A stretch of 64,000 bases of DNA, taken from Roseomonas alba (GTDB lineage Bacteria > Pseudomonadota > Alphaproteobacteria > Acetobacterales > Acetobacteraceae). Location: contig NZ_JAHYBZ010000003.1 of the NCBI RefSeq assembly GCF_019430885.1, positions 496,001 through 560,000 of the forward strand, read 5' to 3'. A model generated the notes under the pieces. It made no database searches. It was not told the DNA's origin and saw only the letters and a program-made list of their open reading frames with translations. Shown here piece after piece: positions 44,575 through 52,373 of the stretch (position 1 is its first letter; every line of letters starts with the position of its first letter). The translations under genes and the position numbers were made by a program.

Positions 44575-45600
44575 GTGCCTGACCTGCCCGCGACCATTGC
44601 CGACGAGTCCGCTCTCGAAGACCTGCTGTCACGCCCTGATCCGGCGCTGGTATCGGATCTGGCCGTGGTGCCGGGCGACATCCTGGTCCTGGGCGCGGCC
44701 GGCAAGATGGGCCCGACGCTCTGCCGCCAGGCGAAGCGGGCCGATCCGTCGCGCCGCGTCATCGCCGTGGCACGCTGGTCGGAACCGGGGCTGCGCGCGC
44801 GCATGGAATCCTGGGGCATCGAATGCCTCGCCGCCGACCTGATGGACCGCGACGCCCTGGCCGCCCTGCCGGATGCACCGAATGTCGTCTTCATGGCCGC
44901 GATGAAGTTCGGCGCGACGGGCAACGAACCGCTGACCTGGGCCATGAATGTGCTGCTGCCGGCGATGGTGGCGGAACGCTACGCAGCGTCCCGCATCGTT
45001 TTCTTCTCGACCGGCAACGTGCAGCGGCTGGTGCCCATCCTCTCCGGCGGCGCAACCGAGGACATGCCGCCGGCGCCGATCGGCGACTACGCGGCCTCCT
45101 GCCTCGGGCGGGAACGCGTCTTCCAGCATGCCGCAGCGACGCGCGGCACGGCCTGCTTCGGCATCAGGCTGAACTACGCGATCGACCTGCGCTACGGCGT
45201 GCTGCACGACGTCGCGACCAAGGTTCTGGACGGCAAGCCGATCCCGATGGCGATGGGCCATGCCAATGTCATCTGGCAGGGCGATGCCAATGCCTGGACG
45301 CTGCGCGCCCTGGCGCGTGCCGAACCCACCTGCCCCATCCTGAACGTCACGGGACCGGAGACGGTGTCGATCCGCTGGGCCGCGCAGCATTTCGGCGCCC
45401 GCTTCGGCAAGGCGCCGATCCTGGAGGGCACCGAGGCGCCGGACGCCCTGCTGTCCAACGCGGGCCGCGCCTTCGCGACCTTCGGCTATCCCACCGTGTC
45501 GCTGATGACGATGCTGGACTGGGTGGCGGATTGGGTGGCCCATGGCAGACGCTCGCTCGGCAAGGCCACCAAATTCGAAGTGCGGGATGGCCGGTTCTGA
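44575..45600 (+). CDS. NAD-dependent epimerase/dehydratase family protein
   Basis: A 341-residue extended SDR. The Rossmann motif is DILVLGAAGKMGPTL (G-x-x-G-x-x-G variant), the NVVFMAAMKFG segment replaces the usual A-x-K site, and TGNVQRLVPILSGGATED and GDYAASCLGRERVF correspond to the Ser and Tyr-x-x-x-Lys region. The Tyr is at DYAASC without a Lys three residues on, so activity as a classical epimerase is doubtful. The GTG start is supported by GGAGGAA seven bases upstream. The TetR gene starts inside its stop (TGATG), implying joint control. Confidence 0.82.
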   Translation: MPDLPATIADESALEDLLSRPDPALVSDLAVVPGDILVLGAAGKMGPTLCRQAKRADPSRRVIAVARWSEPGLRARMESWGIECLAADLMDRDALAALPDAPNVVFMAAMKFGATGNEPLTWAMNVLLPAMVAERYAASRIVFFSTGNVQRLVPILSGGATEDMPPAPIGDYAASCLGRERVFQHAAATRGTACFGIRLNYAIDLRYGVLHDVATKVLDGKPIPMAMGHANVIWQGDANAWTLRALARAEPTCPILNVTGPETVSIRWAAQHFGARFGKAPILEGTEAPDALLSNAGRAFATFGYPTVSLMTMLDWVADWVAHGRRSLGKATKFEVRDGRF

Positions 45601-46238
45601 TGGAGGAACATGCGCCACGGCCGCTCTCGGCCCGCGCCGCGGCGACACGGCAGCGCATCCTGGATGCGGCGCTCGCCGAATTCGCCCTGAATGGCCTGGC
45701 CGGCGCGCGGGTGGACGAGATCGCGGCGCGGTCCGGCGCCAACAAGCGTATGCTCTACGCGCATTTCGGGTCGAAGGAGGAACTCTGGCTGACCGTCCTG
45801 GAACGCGCCTATGCCGCCAAGCGCGCCGAGGAGCGCGAAGTCGACGTCGAGCACCTTGCCCCGCCCGAGGCGATGGCCCGTCTGGTGCGCTTCAACCTGC
45901 GCTACACCGCCGCCCATCCCGAATTCGTCGCCCTGCTGAACCAGGAGAACATCCATCGCGCCGCCTATCTGCAGCGCAGCGGCGCGGTGCCGGCACTGTA
46001 TTCGCCGCTGGTCGACAGCCTGCGCGCGGTGCTCCAGCGCGGCGAGGAGGCCGGGATCTTCCGCCGCGACGTCGATCCGCTGCAACTCTACGTGACCATG
46101 CTCGCGCTCGGGCATTTCTGGGTGGCGAACCGGCACACGCTTTCGACCATCTTCGGCCAGGATCTCGGCACCGAGGCGGCGCTCGAAGCGCGCGAACGCC
46201 ATGCGGTGGAGGTCGTCCTTGGTTATTTGCGCCCCTGA
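45600..46238 (+). CDS. TetR/AcrR family transcriptional regulator
   Basis: A 212-residue regulator. The helix-turn-helix lies at about residues 12-60: TRQRILDAALAEFALNGLAGARVDEIAARSGANKRMLYAHFGSKEELW. The C-terminal ligand domain contains LLNQENIHRAAYLQRSG, like the RutR/BetI-like group that binds small metabolites. Its ATG is made from the stop of the epimerase gene, so it likely represses that transcript. No operator was recognised. Confidence 0.9.
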   Translation: MEEHAPRPLSARAAATRQRILDAALAEFALNGLAGARVDEIAARSGANKRMLYAHFGSKEELWLTVLERAYAAKRAEEREVDVEHLAPPEAMARLVRFNLRYTAAHPEFVALLNQENIHRAAYLQRSGAVPALYSPLVDSLRAVLQRGEEAGIFRRDVDPLQLYVTMLALGHFWVANRHTLSTIFGQDLGTEAALEARERHAVEVVLGYLRP

Positions 46239-46319
46239 TCTGCAACTTGCCCAATACAGTGGCAGACTCGGATCGAGATGCTATCGTTTTGCCTGCGCCA
46301 AAACTGAAGGAGTGCGCGC

Positions 46320-47027
46320 ATGGCCCCCAAACTCGCCGCCGAGTTCGTCGGCACCCTGTGGCTCACGCTTGGCGGATGCGGGTCCGCCGTCCTGGCGGCG
46401 GCCTTCCCCGAGGTCGGCATCGGACTGCTGGGTGTGTCCTTCGCCTTCGGCCTCACGGTGCTGACCATGGCCTACGCCATCGGCCATGTCTCCGGTTGCC
46501 ATCTCAATCCGGCGGTGACGCTCGGCTTGGTGGCCGGCGGGCGGTTCAAGGCGGCCGAGGCGGTGCCCTACATCGTCGCGCAGGTGCTCGGCGCGATTGC
46601 CGGGGCGTACATCCTCTACGCCATCGCCAGCGGCAAGCCGGGCTTCGAGGTCGGCGGCTTCGCAGCGAACGGCTTCGACGCGCATTCGCCGGGCGGCTAC
46701 AGCATGAACGCCGCGCTGATCTGCGAATTCGTGATGACCTTCTTCTTCCTGGTCATCATCCTGGGCGCGACGCATGGCAGGGCGCCGGCCGGCTTCGCGC
46801 CGATCGCGATCGGCCTGGGGCTGACGCTGATCCACCTGATCAGCATCCCGGTCACCAATACCTCGGTGAACCCGGCGCGCAGCACGGGGCCGGCGCTGAT
46901 CGTCGGCGGCTGGGCGCTGCAGCAGCTCTGGCTGTTCTGGGTGGCGCCGATTGTCGGTGCGGTGGTGGCCGGGATCGTCTCGCGCAGCCTCTGGCCCGAT
47001 GATACGACGCTGATCGAAGGGCGCTGA
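46320..47027 (+). CDS. aqpZ: Aquaporin Z
   Basis: A 235-residue water channel with six helices and both NPA half-helices: [10 protein letters not shown] (N63-A65) and [14 protein letters not shown]. The aromatic/arginine filter can be read as Phe in FAFGL, His in LIHLISIP, Thr in VTNTS and Arg after the second NPA, the combination of strict water-selective AqpZ rather than glycerol facilitators. It lies 81 bp after the TetR gene and is separately transcribed as far as can be seen. Confidence 0.95.
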   Translation: MAPKLAAEFVGTLWLTLGGCGSAVLAAAFPEVGIGLLGVSFAFGLTVLTMAYAIGHVSGCHLNPAVTLGLVAGGRFKAAEAVPYIVAQVLGAIAGAYILYAIASGKPGFEVGGFAANGFDAHSPGGYSMNAALICEFVMTFFFLVIILGATHGRAPAGFAPIAIGLGLTLIHLISIPVTNTSVNPARSTGPALIVGGWALQQLWLFWVAPIVGAVVAGIVSRSLWPDDTTLIEGR

Positions 47028-47030
47028 GAC

Positions 47031-47378
47031 CCTGTCTGGAAACGCCCCATGTGGCGCGTTTCCGCCTGCGGCGCCGACCTGGGTTCGGCGTCGCGACAGC
47101 GCGGCGTGCGGGCGCCCGAGGTGATAGCCACCCTGGTTACCCGGACACGTCCGCCGTTGCCGATGGAGGGGCCTTGCGCCCGAAAGGCGCTGGGAGGGCG
47201 GAAAGTGACCTTCGCGGCCAGCACCACCAGAATCCGGTCCAGGAGATCCAATCCCCTGGCGGGGTGGTTCGGAGGGTCAGAGGCCCTCCGATCTTCGCCC
47301 GCGGCAGCAGGCGGATCCCCAGGAACGCCTTGCGGCTTTTGACTGCCAGAGATGGAACGGGCAAAGCCCCTTCCGGTT
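47031..47378. repeat. Second repeat family, copy 2, plus degenerate MITE-like hairpins
   Basis: The 386-bp gap between aqpZ and rsmI holds no gene. It begins with CTGTCTGGAAACGC and its complement GCGTTTCC (47038-47063), the same start as at 35594. Further on are CGGAGGG/CCCTCCG (47270-47290), preceded by CCTGGCGGGGTGG, and GGAACGGGC-AAA-GCCCCTTCC (about 47352-47372). The last two resemble decayed outer hairpins of the 250-bp elements. Confidence 0.65.
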
Positions 47379-47413
47379 CGCACCTCCGCGCCAAGCCAGG
47401 GCCCCCTTCCGGC

Positions 47414-48319
47414 TCACGCCCCGGCCAGCGCCAGCGCCCGCGCATACACATCCCGCTTCCGCAGCCCCGTCGCCGCCGCCACGCTTGCCGCCGCGTCGCG
47501 CAGGCTGAGTCCTGCGGCGAGCGCGGCGCGCAACCGGTCGTCCAATTCCTCCGGTCCCGCCGCTTCCTCTGCCGCCGGCCCAACCACGAGGCAGATCTCG
47601 CCCCGCGCTTCCGCGGTCGCGTAATGTGCCGCGAGCGCGCCCAACGTGCCGCGCCGCACCTCCTCGAACCGCTTGGTCAGTTCCCGCGCCACGGCGGCCG
47701 GCCGGTCGGCGCCGAGGGCCTCCGCCATCGCGGCCAGGGTCTCGGCCAGCCGATGGGGTGCCTCATAGAAGACCAGCGTCGCCGAGAGGCCCGCCTTCTC
47801 GATCCCGCGCAGCCGGCCGAGTTCCGCCCCGCGCGGCCCGCTCTTCGCCGGCAGGAAGCCCAGGAACAGAAAGGGATGCGGCGGCAGACCAGAGAGTGAC
47901 AGCGCCATCACCGCCGCGTTCGGCCCGGGCACGGCGCTGACCGTAACGCCGGCCTCGATGGCCGCGCGTACCAGGCGGTAGCCGGGATCGCTCATCAGCG
48001 GCGTGCCGGCATCCGAGACCAGGACGAAACACTCGCCCGACTTCATGCGTTGGACCAAGCGAGGGGCTTGCGTCGCCTCATTGTGATCGTGCAAGGGGAT
48101 CATGGTCGCCGCGACGCCTTGCCGCGCGAGCAGGCCGCCGGTCACCCGGCTGTCCTCGCACAGCACGGCGTCGGCGGCGCTGATCGCTGACAAAGCGCGG
48201 GGCGACAGGTCGCCGAGGTTGCCGATCGGCGTGGCGACGAGCACAAGACTTGGCCGACCAGCCGGATCAGGGGGAGGATCCTCGCACCGTGTCTCTTCTG
48301 TCTCGCCTTCGCCTCCCAC
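47414..48319 (-). CDS. rsmI: 16S rRNA (cytidine(1402)-2'-O)-methyltransferase RsmI
   Basis: A 301-residue SAM-dependent methyltransferase that modifies C1402 in the ribosomal P site. Tetrapyrrole-methylase-fold motifs are VLVATPIGNLGDLSPRAL, VLCEDSR, LVSDAGTPLMSDPGYRLV and VPGPNAAVMALSLSGLP. The C-terminal helix-turn-helix-like part, LSLRDAAASVAAATGLRKRDVYARAL, is typical. A GTG with GGAGG seven bases upstream is the start. Its first 31 bp overlap the divergent lppC start. The rsmI-lppC pairing is widespread in proteobacteria. Confidence 0.95.
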   Translation of the reverse strand: MGGEGETEETRCEDPPPDPAGRPSLVLVATPIGNLGDLSPRALSAISAADAVLCEDSRVTGGLLARQGVAATMIPLHDHNEATQAPRLVQRMKSGECFVLVSDAGTPLMSDPGYRLVRAAIEAGVTVSAVPGPNAAVMALSLSGLPPHPFLFLGFLPAKSGPRGAELGRLRGIEKAGLSATLVFYEAPHRLAETLAAMAEALGADRPAAVARELTKRFEEVRRGTLGALAAHYATAEARGEICLVVGPAAEEAAGPEELDDRLRAALAAGLSLRDAAASVAAATGLRKRDVYARALALAGA

Positions 48320-49440
48320 GTCGCGCCTCCGTGCCCGTCCTGGCGGCCCTTGTGGGCCTGTCGGCCTGCGCGCAGCAAGCGTCAGTGGCGGTCGGCTCGC
48401 GCCAGCCGCTGCAGGAACCGCCGCGATCGCGCATCGCGCTGCTGCTGCCGCTGTCCGGGCCGCAGGCCCCGCTCGGCGCGGCCATGGAACAGGCCGCCGA
48501 GCTCGCCCTGTTCGAGCGCGGCAATCGCAACGTCGATTTCCTGCCGATGGATACCGGCGGCACGGCCTCCGGCGCCGCTGCGGCCGCGCGGCGGGCCAGT
48601 CAGGAAGGCGTGCGCGTTATCGTCGGGCCACTCACCGCGGCCGAGACCTCCGCGGCCTCCGGCCCCGCGCGGGCGGCGCGCATCCCGATTCTCGCCTTCA
48701 CCAACGATTCCGCGCAGGCCGGATCGGGCGTCTGGACGCTAGGCGTCACCCCAGCCCAGCAGGTCCGCCGCGCCATGGGCGCGGCACAGTCGGCGGGCGC
48801 GCGGCGCTTCGCACTCGTTGCCCCGGACAATGCCTTCGGCCGGGTGCTGGCCGCCGCGATGCGGACGGAGGCCAATACCTGGGGCCTCACCGATCCCGTC
48901 ATCCTGCTGCACAGCGCGCGCGCGAATCCCCCCACGGTGGCGCAGGACCTCGCCAGCCGCGCGCCCGGCGGGCTCGATGCCATCATGATCGGCAGCACCG
49001 GCGCGACGGCGCGCGCCATCGCCGCGGCACTCGGCCCGGCGGGCTTCGCCGAACCGGCGCCGCGCCTGCTCGGGCATGCACTCTGGGCGCAGGATGCCGG
49101 CATGGGGCAGGAACCGGCCCTGGTCGGCGCGCTGTTCGCCGCGCCCGACCCGGACAGCCGCGCCCGCTTCGATGCGCGGTATGAGGGCGCCTTCGGGGAA
49201 CGGCCACCACGTCTCGCCGGCGTGGCCTATGATGCCGCGGGGGTCGCCACGCGTGTGGTGCTGACGCCGCGCGGCCAGGCCGGCCCGAATACCGGCGAGG
49301 TATTCGATGGCGTCGACGGGCCGATCCGCCTGCAGCCCGACGGGATCGTCCAACGCGGCCTCGCTCTCTTTTCAGTCGAGGCGATGGGCGAGCCTCGCAT
49401 GATCGAGTCAGCGCCGCGGCCCGGCAGCGCCGGATCCTGA
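48289..49440 (+). CDS. Penicillin-binding protein activator, LppC/LpoA-like lipoprotein
   Basis: A 383-residue protein with a lipoprotein signal VPVLAALVGLSAC. The body has the periplasmic-binding-protein fold of the LpoA C-terminal half: RIALLLPLSGPQAPLGAAMEQAAELALFE, GPLTAAETSAAS, IPILAFTNDS and GRVLAAAMRTEAN. In gammaproteobacteria LpoA activates PBP1A in the outer membrane; the alphaproteobacterial proteins lack its TPR half and their target is unproven. The GTG start has GGGGGAGG upstream. It is divergent from rsmI with overlapping 5' ends. The usual yraN and gshB neighbours are absent. Confidence 0.9.
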   Translation: MSLLSRLRLPRRASVPVLAALVGLSACAQQASVAVGSRQPLQEPPRSRIALLLPLSGPQAPLGAAMEQAAELALFERGNRNVDFLPMDTGGTASGAAAAARRASQEGVRVIVGPLTAAETSAASGPARAARIPILAFTNDSAQAGSGVWTLGVTPAQQVRRAMGAAQSAGARRFALVAPDNAFGRVLAAAMRTEANTWGLTDPVILLHSARANPPTVAQDLASRAPGGLDAIMIGSTGATARAIAAALGPAGFAEPAPRLLGHALWAQDAGMGQEPALVGALFAAPDPDSRARFDARYEGAFGERPPRLAGVAYDAAGVATRVVLTPRGQAGPNTGEVFDGVDGPIRLQPDGIVQRGLALFSVEAMGEPRMIESAPRPGSAGS

Positions 49441-49448
49441 CCCCCGCC

Positions 49449-50837
49449 ATGACCGGAGAGCAGCCGCGCCTTGGCGCCTGGTTGCGCTCGACCGCGGTGA
49501 TCTGTGGCGTGCCCGCGGCTGCGCTGCTGGTGCTGATGGGAACGGGCGCGCTGGCGTTCTGGCCCGGCGTCGTCGCGCTGGTCGCGACGATCGGCGCCGC
49601 GGCCGCGGTGGCACGGCTTTGGCTTGGCAATCTGAGCCGGCTGGCGGCGCGCATCCGTGCGGCTGCGGCCGGCGGGGCGGTGCCGGACCTGCCGGCCTCC
49701 CCGCTGCTGCCTTCCGTGCAGGCGGTGGCCGACGGCGTCACGCGCCTCGCGCGCAGCCTGGCAGAACGCGGCGCACAGGTGGAACGGCTCCGCCGCGCCG
49801 ACGCCGCCATCATCGAGACCCTGCCCGACCCGCTGCTGGTGCTGTCGGCCGAGCGACTGCCGCTGCGTGCCAACCGTGCGGCGCGCGAGGCGCTCGGCGC
49901 ACCGCCCCAGGGCACGAGTCTGCCGCCCGCCGACGCCGCCGCGCTGCTGCGCCACCCGGCGCTGGCCGAGGCGCTGGACCGGGCGCTGGCCACCGGCCAG
50001 CCGGCCGTCGCGGACCTGTCCCTGCCGGTGCCGGTGCCGCGCGAACTGATGGCGCAGGCCATTCCCCTCGACCCGCCTCTGGCCGATGGCGGTTGCGTTC
50101 TGGTGCTGCTGTCCGATCGCACGCGGGAACGCGCGGTTGAGCGCACCCGCGCCGATTTCGTCGCCAACGCGAGCCACGAGCTGCGCACGCCGCTTGCCAG
50201 CCTGATCGGCTTCATCGAGACGCTGCGCGGCCCGGCCGCCGACGATCCCGCCGCGCAGCAGCGCTTCCTGACCATCATGGCCGAGCAGTCAGACCGCATG
50301 CGTCGGCTGATCGACGATCTGCTCGGCTTGTCGCGCATCGAGATCGCTGAGCATCAGGCGCCGTCCGGCCGGGCCGATCTCGCGGCCATCGCGCAGGCGG
50401 AGGCGGATGCGATCGCGCCGCAGCTCGCGGCGCGTAAGGTGCGTCTCAGCCTCGATTTGCCGGCGGCGGCGCCGGCCCATCCCGCCGATGCCGATCAGGC
50501 GGCGCAGGTGATCCGCAACCTGCTCGACAACGCCATCCGCCATGGGCGCGAAAGCGGGGAGATCCGCCTCTCCGTCGCCGCCGCGCCGGGGCGGGACGGG
50601 CGCAGCGGGTTCCTGCTGTCAGTCGCGGACGACGGGCCGGGCATTCCACGCGATCACATCCCGCGGCTGACGGAACGCTTCTACCGAGTGGATAAGGGAC
50701 GGTCGCGCAAGGCCGGCGGGACGGGCCTCGGGCTCGCGATCGTGAAGCACATCGTGAACCGGCACCGCGGGGAACTGATGATCGAGAGCGAGGAAGGCGT
50801 GGGGACGACCTTCCGGGTCTGGTGGCCCGGGGGGTGA
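49449..50837 (+). CDS. PhoR-like sensor histidine kinase
   Basis: A 462-residue kinase. Two membrane helices lie at about residues 15-58 with almost no periplasmic part. A HAMP-like linker and a PAS domain follow (about 112-225, IIETLPDPLLVLSAERL). The HisKA H-box is FVANASHELRTPLASLIGFIETL with H243, and the HATPase domain has N, G1 and G2 boxes: VIRNLLDNAIRH, VADDGPGIP and GGTGLGLAIVKHIVNRH. This architecture is that of PhoR, the phosphate-starvation sensor. No response regulator, pst or phoU gene adjoins it, which is unusual for phoR. It follows lppC by 8 bp, so it may be co-transcribed with it. Confidence 0.85.
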   Translation: MTGEQPRLGAWLRSTAVICGVPAAALLVLMGTGALAFWPGVVALVATIGAAAAVARLWLGNLSRLAARIRAAAAGGAVPDLPASPLLPSVQAVADGVTRLARSLAERGAQVERLRRADAAIIETLPDPLLVLSAERLPLRANRAAREALGAPPQGTSLPPADAAALLRHPALAEALDRALATGQPAVADLSLPVPVPRELMAQAIPLDPPLADGGCVLVLLSDRTRERAVERTRADFVANASHELRTPLASLIGFIETLRGPAADDPAAQQRFLTIMAEQSDRMRRLIDDLLGLSRIEIAEHQAPSGRADLAAIAQAEADAIAPQLAARKVRLSLDLPAAAPAHPADADQAAQVIRNLLDNAIRHGRESGEIRLSVAAAPGRDGRSGFLLSVADDGPGIPRDHIPRLTERFYRVDKGRSRKAGGTGLGLAIVKHIVNRHRGELMIESEEGVGTTFRVWWPGG

Positions 50838-50948
50838 ACGCCCCGCCAGAGGCCACGGGGCGCGTGGAAGCCGATATGCGGCGCCGTGCGCCGCTGTCAG
50901 GTCGGCATTCCGGAATGCCCGCCCCCTGGTGGGGCGATCCGGAGGAGT

Positions 50949-51007
50949 AACAGACCGTTTGAAAAGTCCGGCACCGGCCCTGGAAATGCGCCGATCGGCG
51001 CATTTCC
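50949..51007. repeat. Second repeat family, copy 3
   Basis: ACAGACCGTTTGAAAAGTCCGGCACCGGCC leads into a perfect 26-base palindrome, GGAAATGCGCCGA and its complement (50982-51007). The lead-in matches the inverted right end of the 35.6-kb copy (GTCTGTCTGGAAAGTCAGG, then CACCGGCC). It lies between the convergent 3' ends of the kinase and a monooxygenase gene. Confidence 0.7.
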
Positions 51008-51035
51008 AACCGGCTCTAAGGCCCTTCCGGTTTCC

Positions 51036-52373
51036 CTACGCGGCGAAGCGGTTCGCCGGGATCGGGATGCCGAGGCTGTCGCGCAGCGTCGTGCCCGGAT
51101 ATTCGGTGCGGAAGAGCCCGCGCCGCTGCAGCTCCGGCACCACCAGCCGCACGAAATCCTCGAGCGGCCGCGTGTAGAAGGGGAACAGCAGGGTGAAGCC
51201 GTCGCAGGCTTCGGCTTCCAGCCATTCCTGCATCTTGTCAGCCACCGATGTCGGCGTGCCGACGACCAGCTGGTGCCCCAGCGAGGTGCCGAGATACCGC
51301 GCCACCTGGCGAATTGTCAGGTTCTCGGCCCGCGCCTTCGCCACCAGATGATCCTGCCGCGCCTTCGCCGCGTTGGATGGCGGCAGGTCCGGCAGCGGAC
51401 CGTCGATCGGATAGGCGAAGATATCGAGGTCGCCGCACAGCCGGGCGAGAAGCCGCATCGCGTTCTTCTCGTCCATCATGTCGCCGAGCTCGCCGGCGAT
51501 CTGGTCGGCCTCGTCCTGCGTCTCGCCGAGGATGGTCATGAAGCCGGGCATGATCTTCACATGATCCGGGTTGCGGCCATGGTTCACGGCGCGCGACTTC
51601 AGCTCGTCGTAGAAGGCCTTCCCTTCGCTCACGACCGACTGCGCGGTGAAGATCATGTCGGCGCAGCGCGAGGCGAGCTTCCGCCCGTCCTCCGACGACC
51701 CTGCCTGCGCGATGACCGGCCGCCCCTGCGGCGAGCGCGGCAGGTTCAGCGGCCCGCGCACCGTGAAGAACTCGCCCTTGTGGTCGAGGATGTGACCCTT
51801 CGACGGATCAAGATACCGCCCCGACGCCTTGTCGCGGATGAAGGCGCCGTCCTCGAAGGAATCCCACAGGCCGGCGCAGACGTCGAAGAACTCCTCCGCG
51901 CGTTCGTAGCGGTTCGCGTGATCGGGGTGCTTCTCATAGCCGTAGTTGAAGGCCTCGTCCTCGATCTGCGAGGTGACGAGGTTCCACCCCGCACGCCCGC
52001 CGCTGATGTGATCGACCGATCCGAAGCGCCGCGCGACCGTGTAGGGGTCGTTGTAGGTCGTGGTCGCGGTGGCGACCAGGCCGATGTTTTTCGTCACCGG
52101 CGCCAGCGATGCGATCAGCGTCGCCGGCTCGGGAAACACCTGGCGGCCCATGCCCGGCCGCCACGGCCCGGCGCCGTCGAGATTGGCGCTGCCGTTCACC
52201 GCCGCCGTGTCCTGGAAGAACAGGCAGTCGAGGCAGCCGCGCTCGGCGGTCTGCGCCATCTGCACATAATGCGCGAAGGACATGTCGCTCTCGGCGACCG
52301 CACGCGGATGGCGCCAGCCAGCGGAATGACTGCCCGGCGTGAAGAAGAAGGCGCCCAGATGTAGCTGCTTCAT
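51036..52373 (-). CDS. LLM-class flavin-dependent monooxygenase (NtaA/SnaA/DszA family)
   Basis: A 445-residue FMNH2-dependent monooxygenase. It starts MKQLHLGAFFFTPGSHSAGWRHP, the NtaA/DszA-type first strand, and has RRFGSVDHISGGRAGWNLVTS, GHILDHKGEFFTVRGPLNLPRSPQGRPVIAQAGSSEDG and GGTPTSVADKMQEW-like TPTSVADKMQEWLE. These enzymes oxidise sulfur or nitrogen compounds (dibenzothiophene sulfone, nitrilotriacetate, pristinamycin precursors) using reduced flavin from a separate reductase, none of which is nearby. Its ATG overlaps the stop of the upstream receptor gene by 4 bp (ATGA). Confidence 0.92.
   Translation of the reverse strand: MKQLHLGAFFFTPGSHSAGWRHPRAVAESDMSFAHYVQMAQTAERGCLDCLFFQDTAAVNGSANLDGAGPWRPGMGRQVFPEPATLIASLAPVTKNIGLVATATTTYNDPYTVARRFGSVDHISGGRAGWNLVTSQIEDEAFNYGYEKHPDHANRYERAEEFFDVCAGLWDSFEDGAFIRDKASGRYLDPSKGHILDHKGEFFTVRGPLNLPRSPQGRPVIAQAGSSEDGRKLASRCADMIFTAQSVVSEGKAFYDELKSRAVNHGRNPDHVKIMPGFMTILGETQDEADQIAGELGDMMDEKNAMRLLARLCGDLDIFAYPIDGPLPDLPPSNAAKARQDHLVAKARAENLTIRQVARYLGTSLGHQLVVGTPTSVADKMQEWLEAEACDGFTLLFPFYTRPLEDFVRLVVPELQRRGLFRTEYPGTTLRDSLGIPIPANRFAA

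Noticed and set aside
44575-45600. UDP-sugar epimerase (GalE-type) assignment
   Set aside because: The Rossmann fold is present, but the Tyr-x-x-x-Lys catalytic pair is not intact, so a specific enzyme name is not supported.
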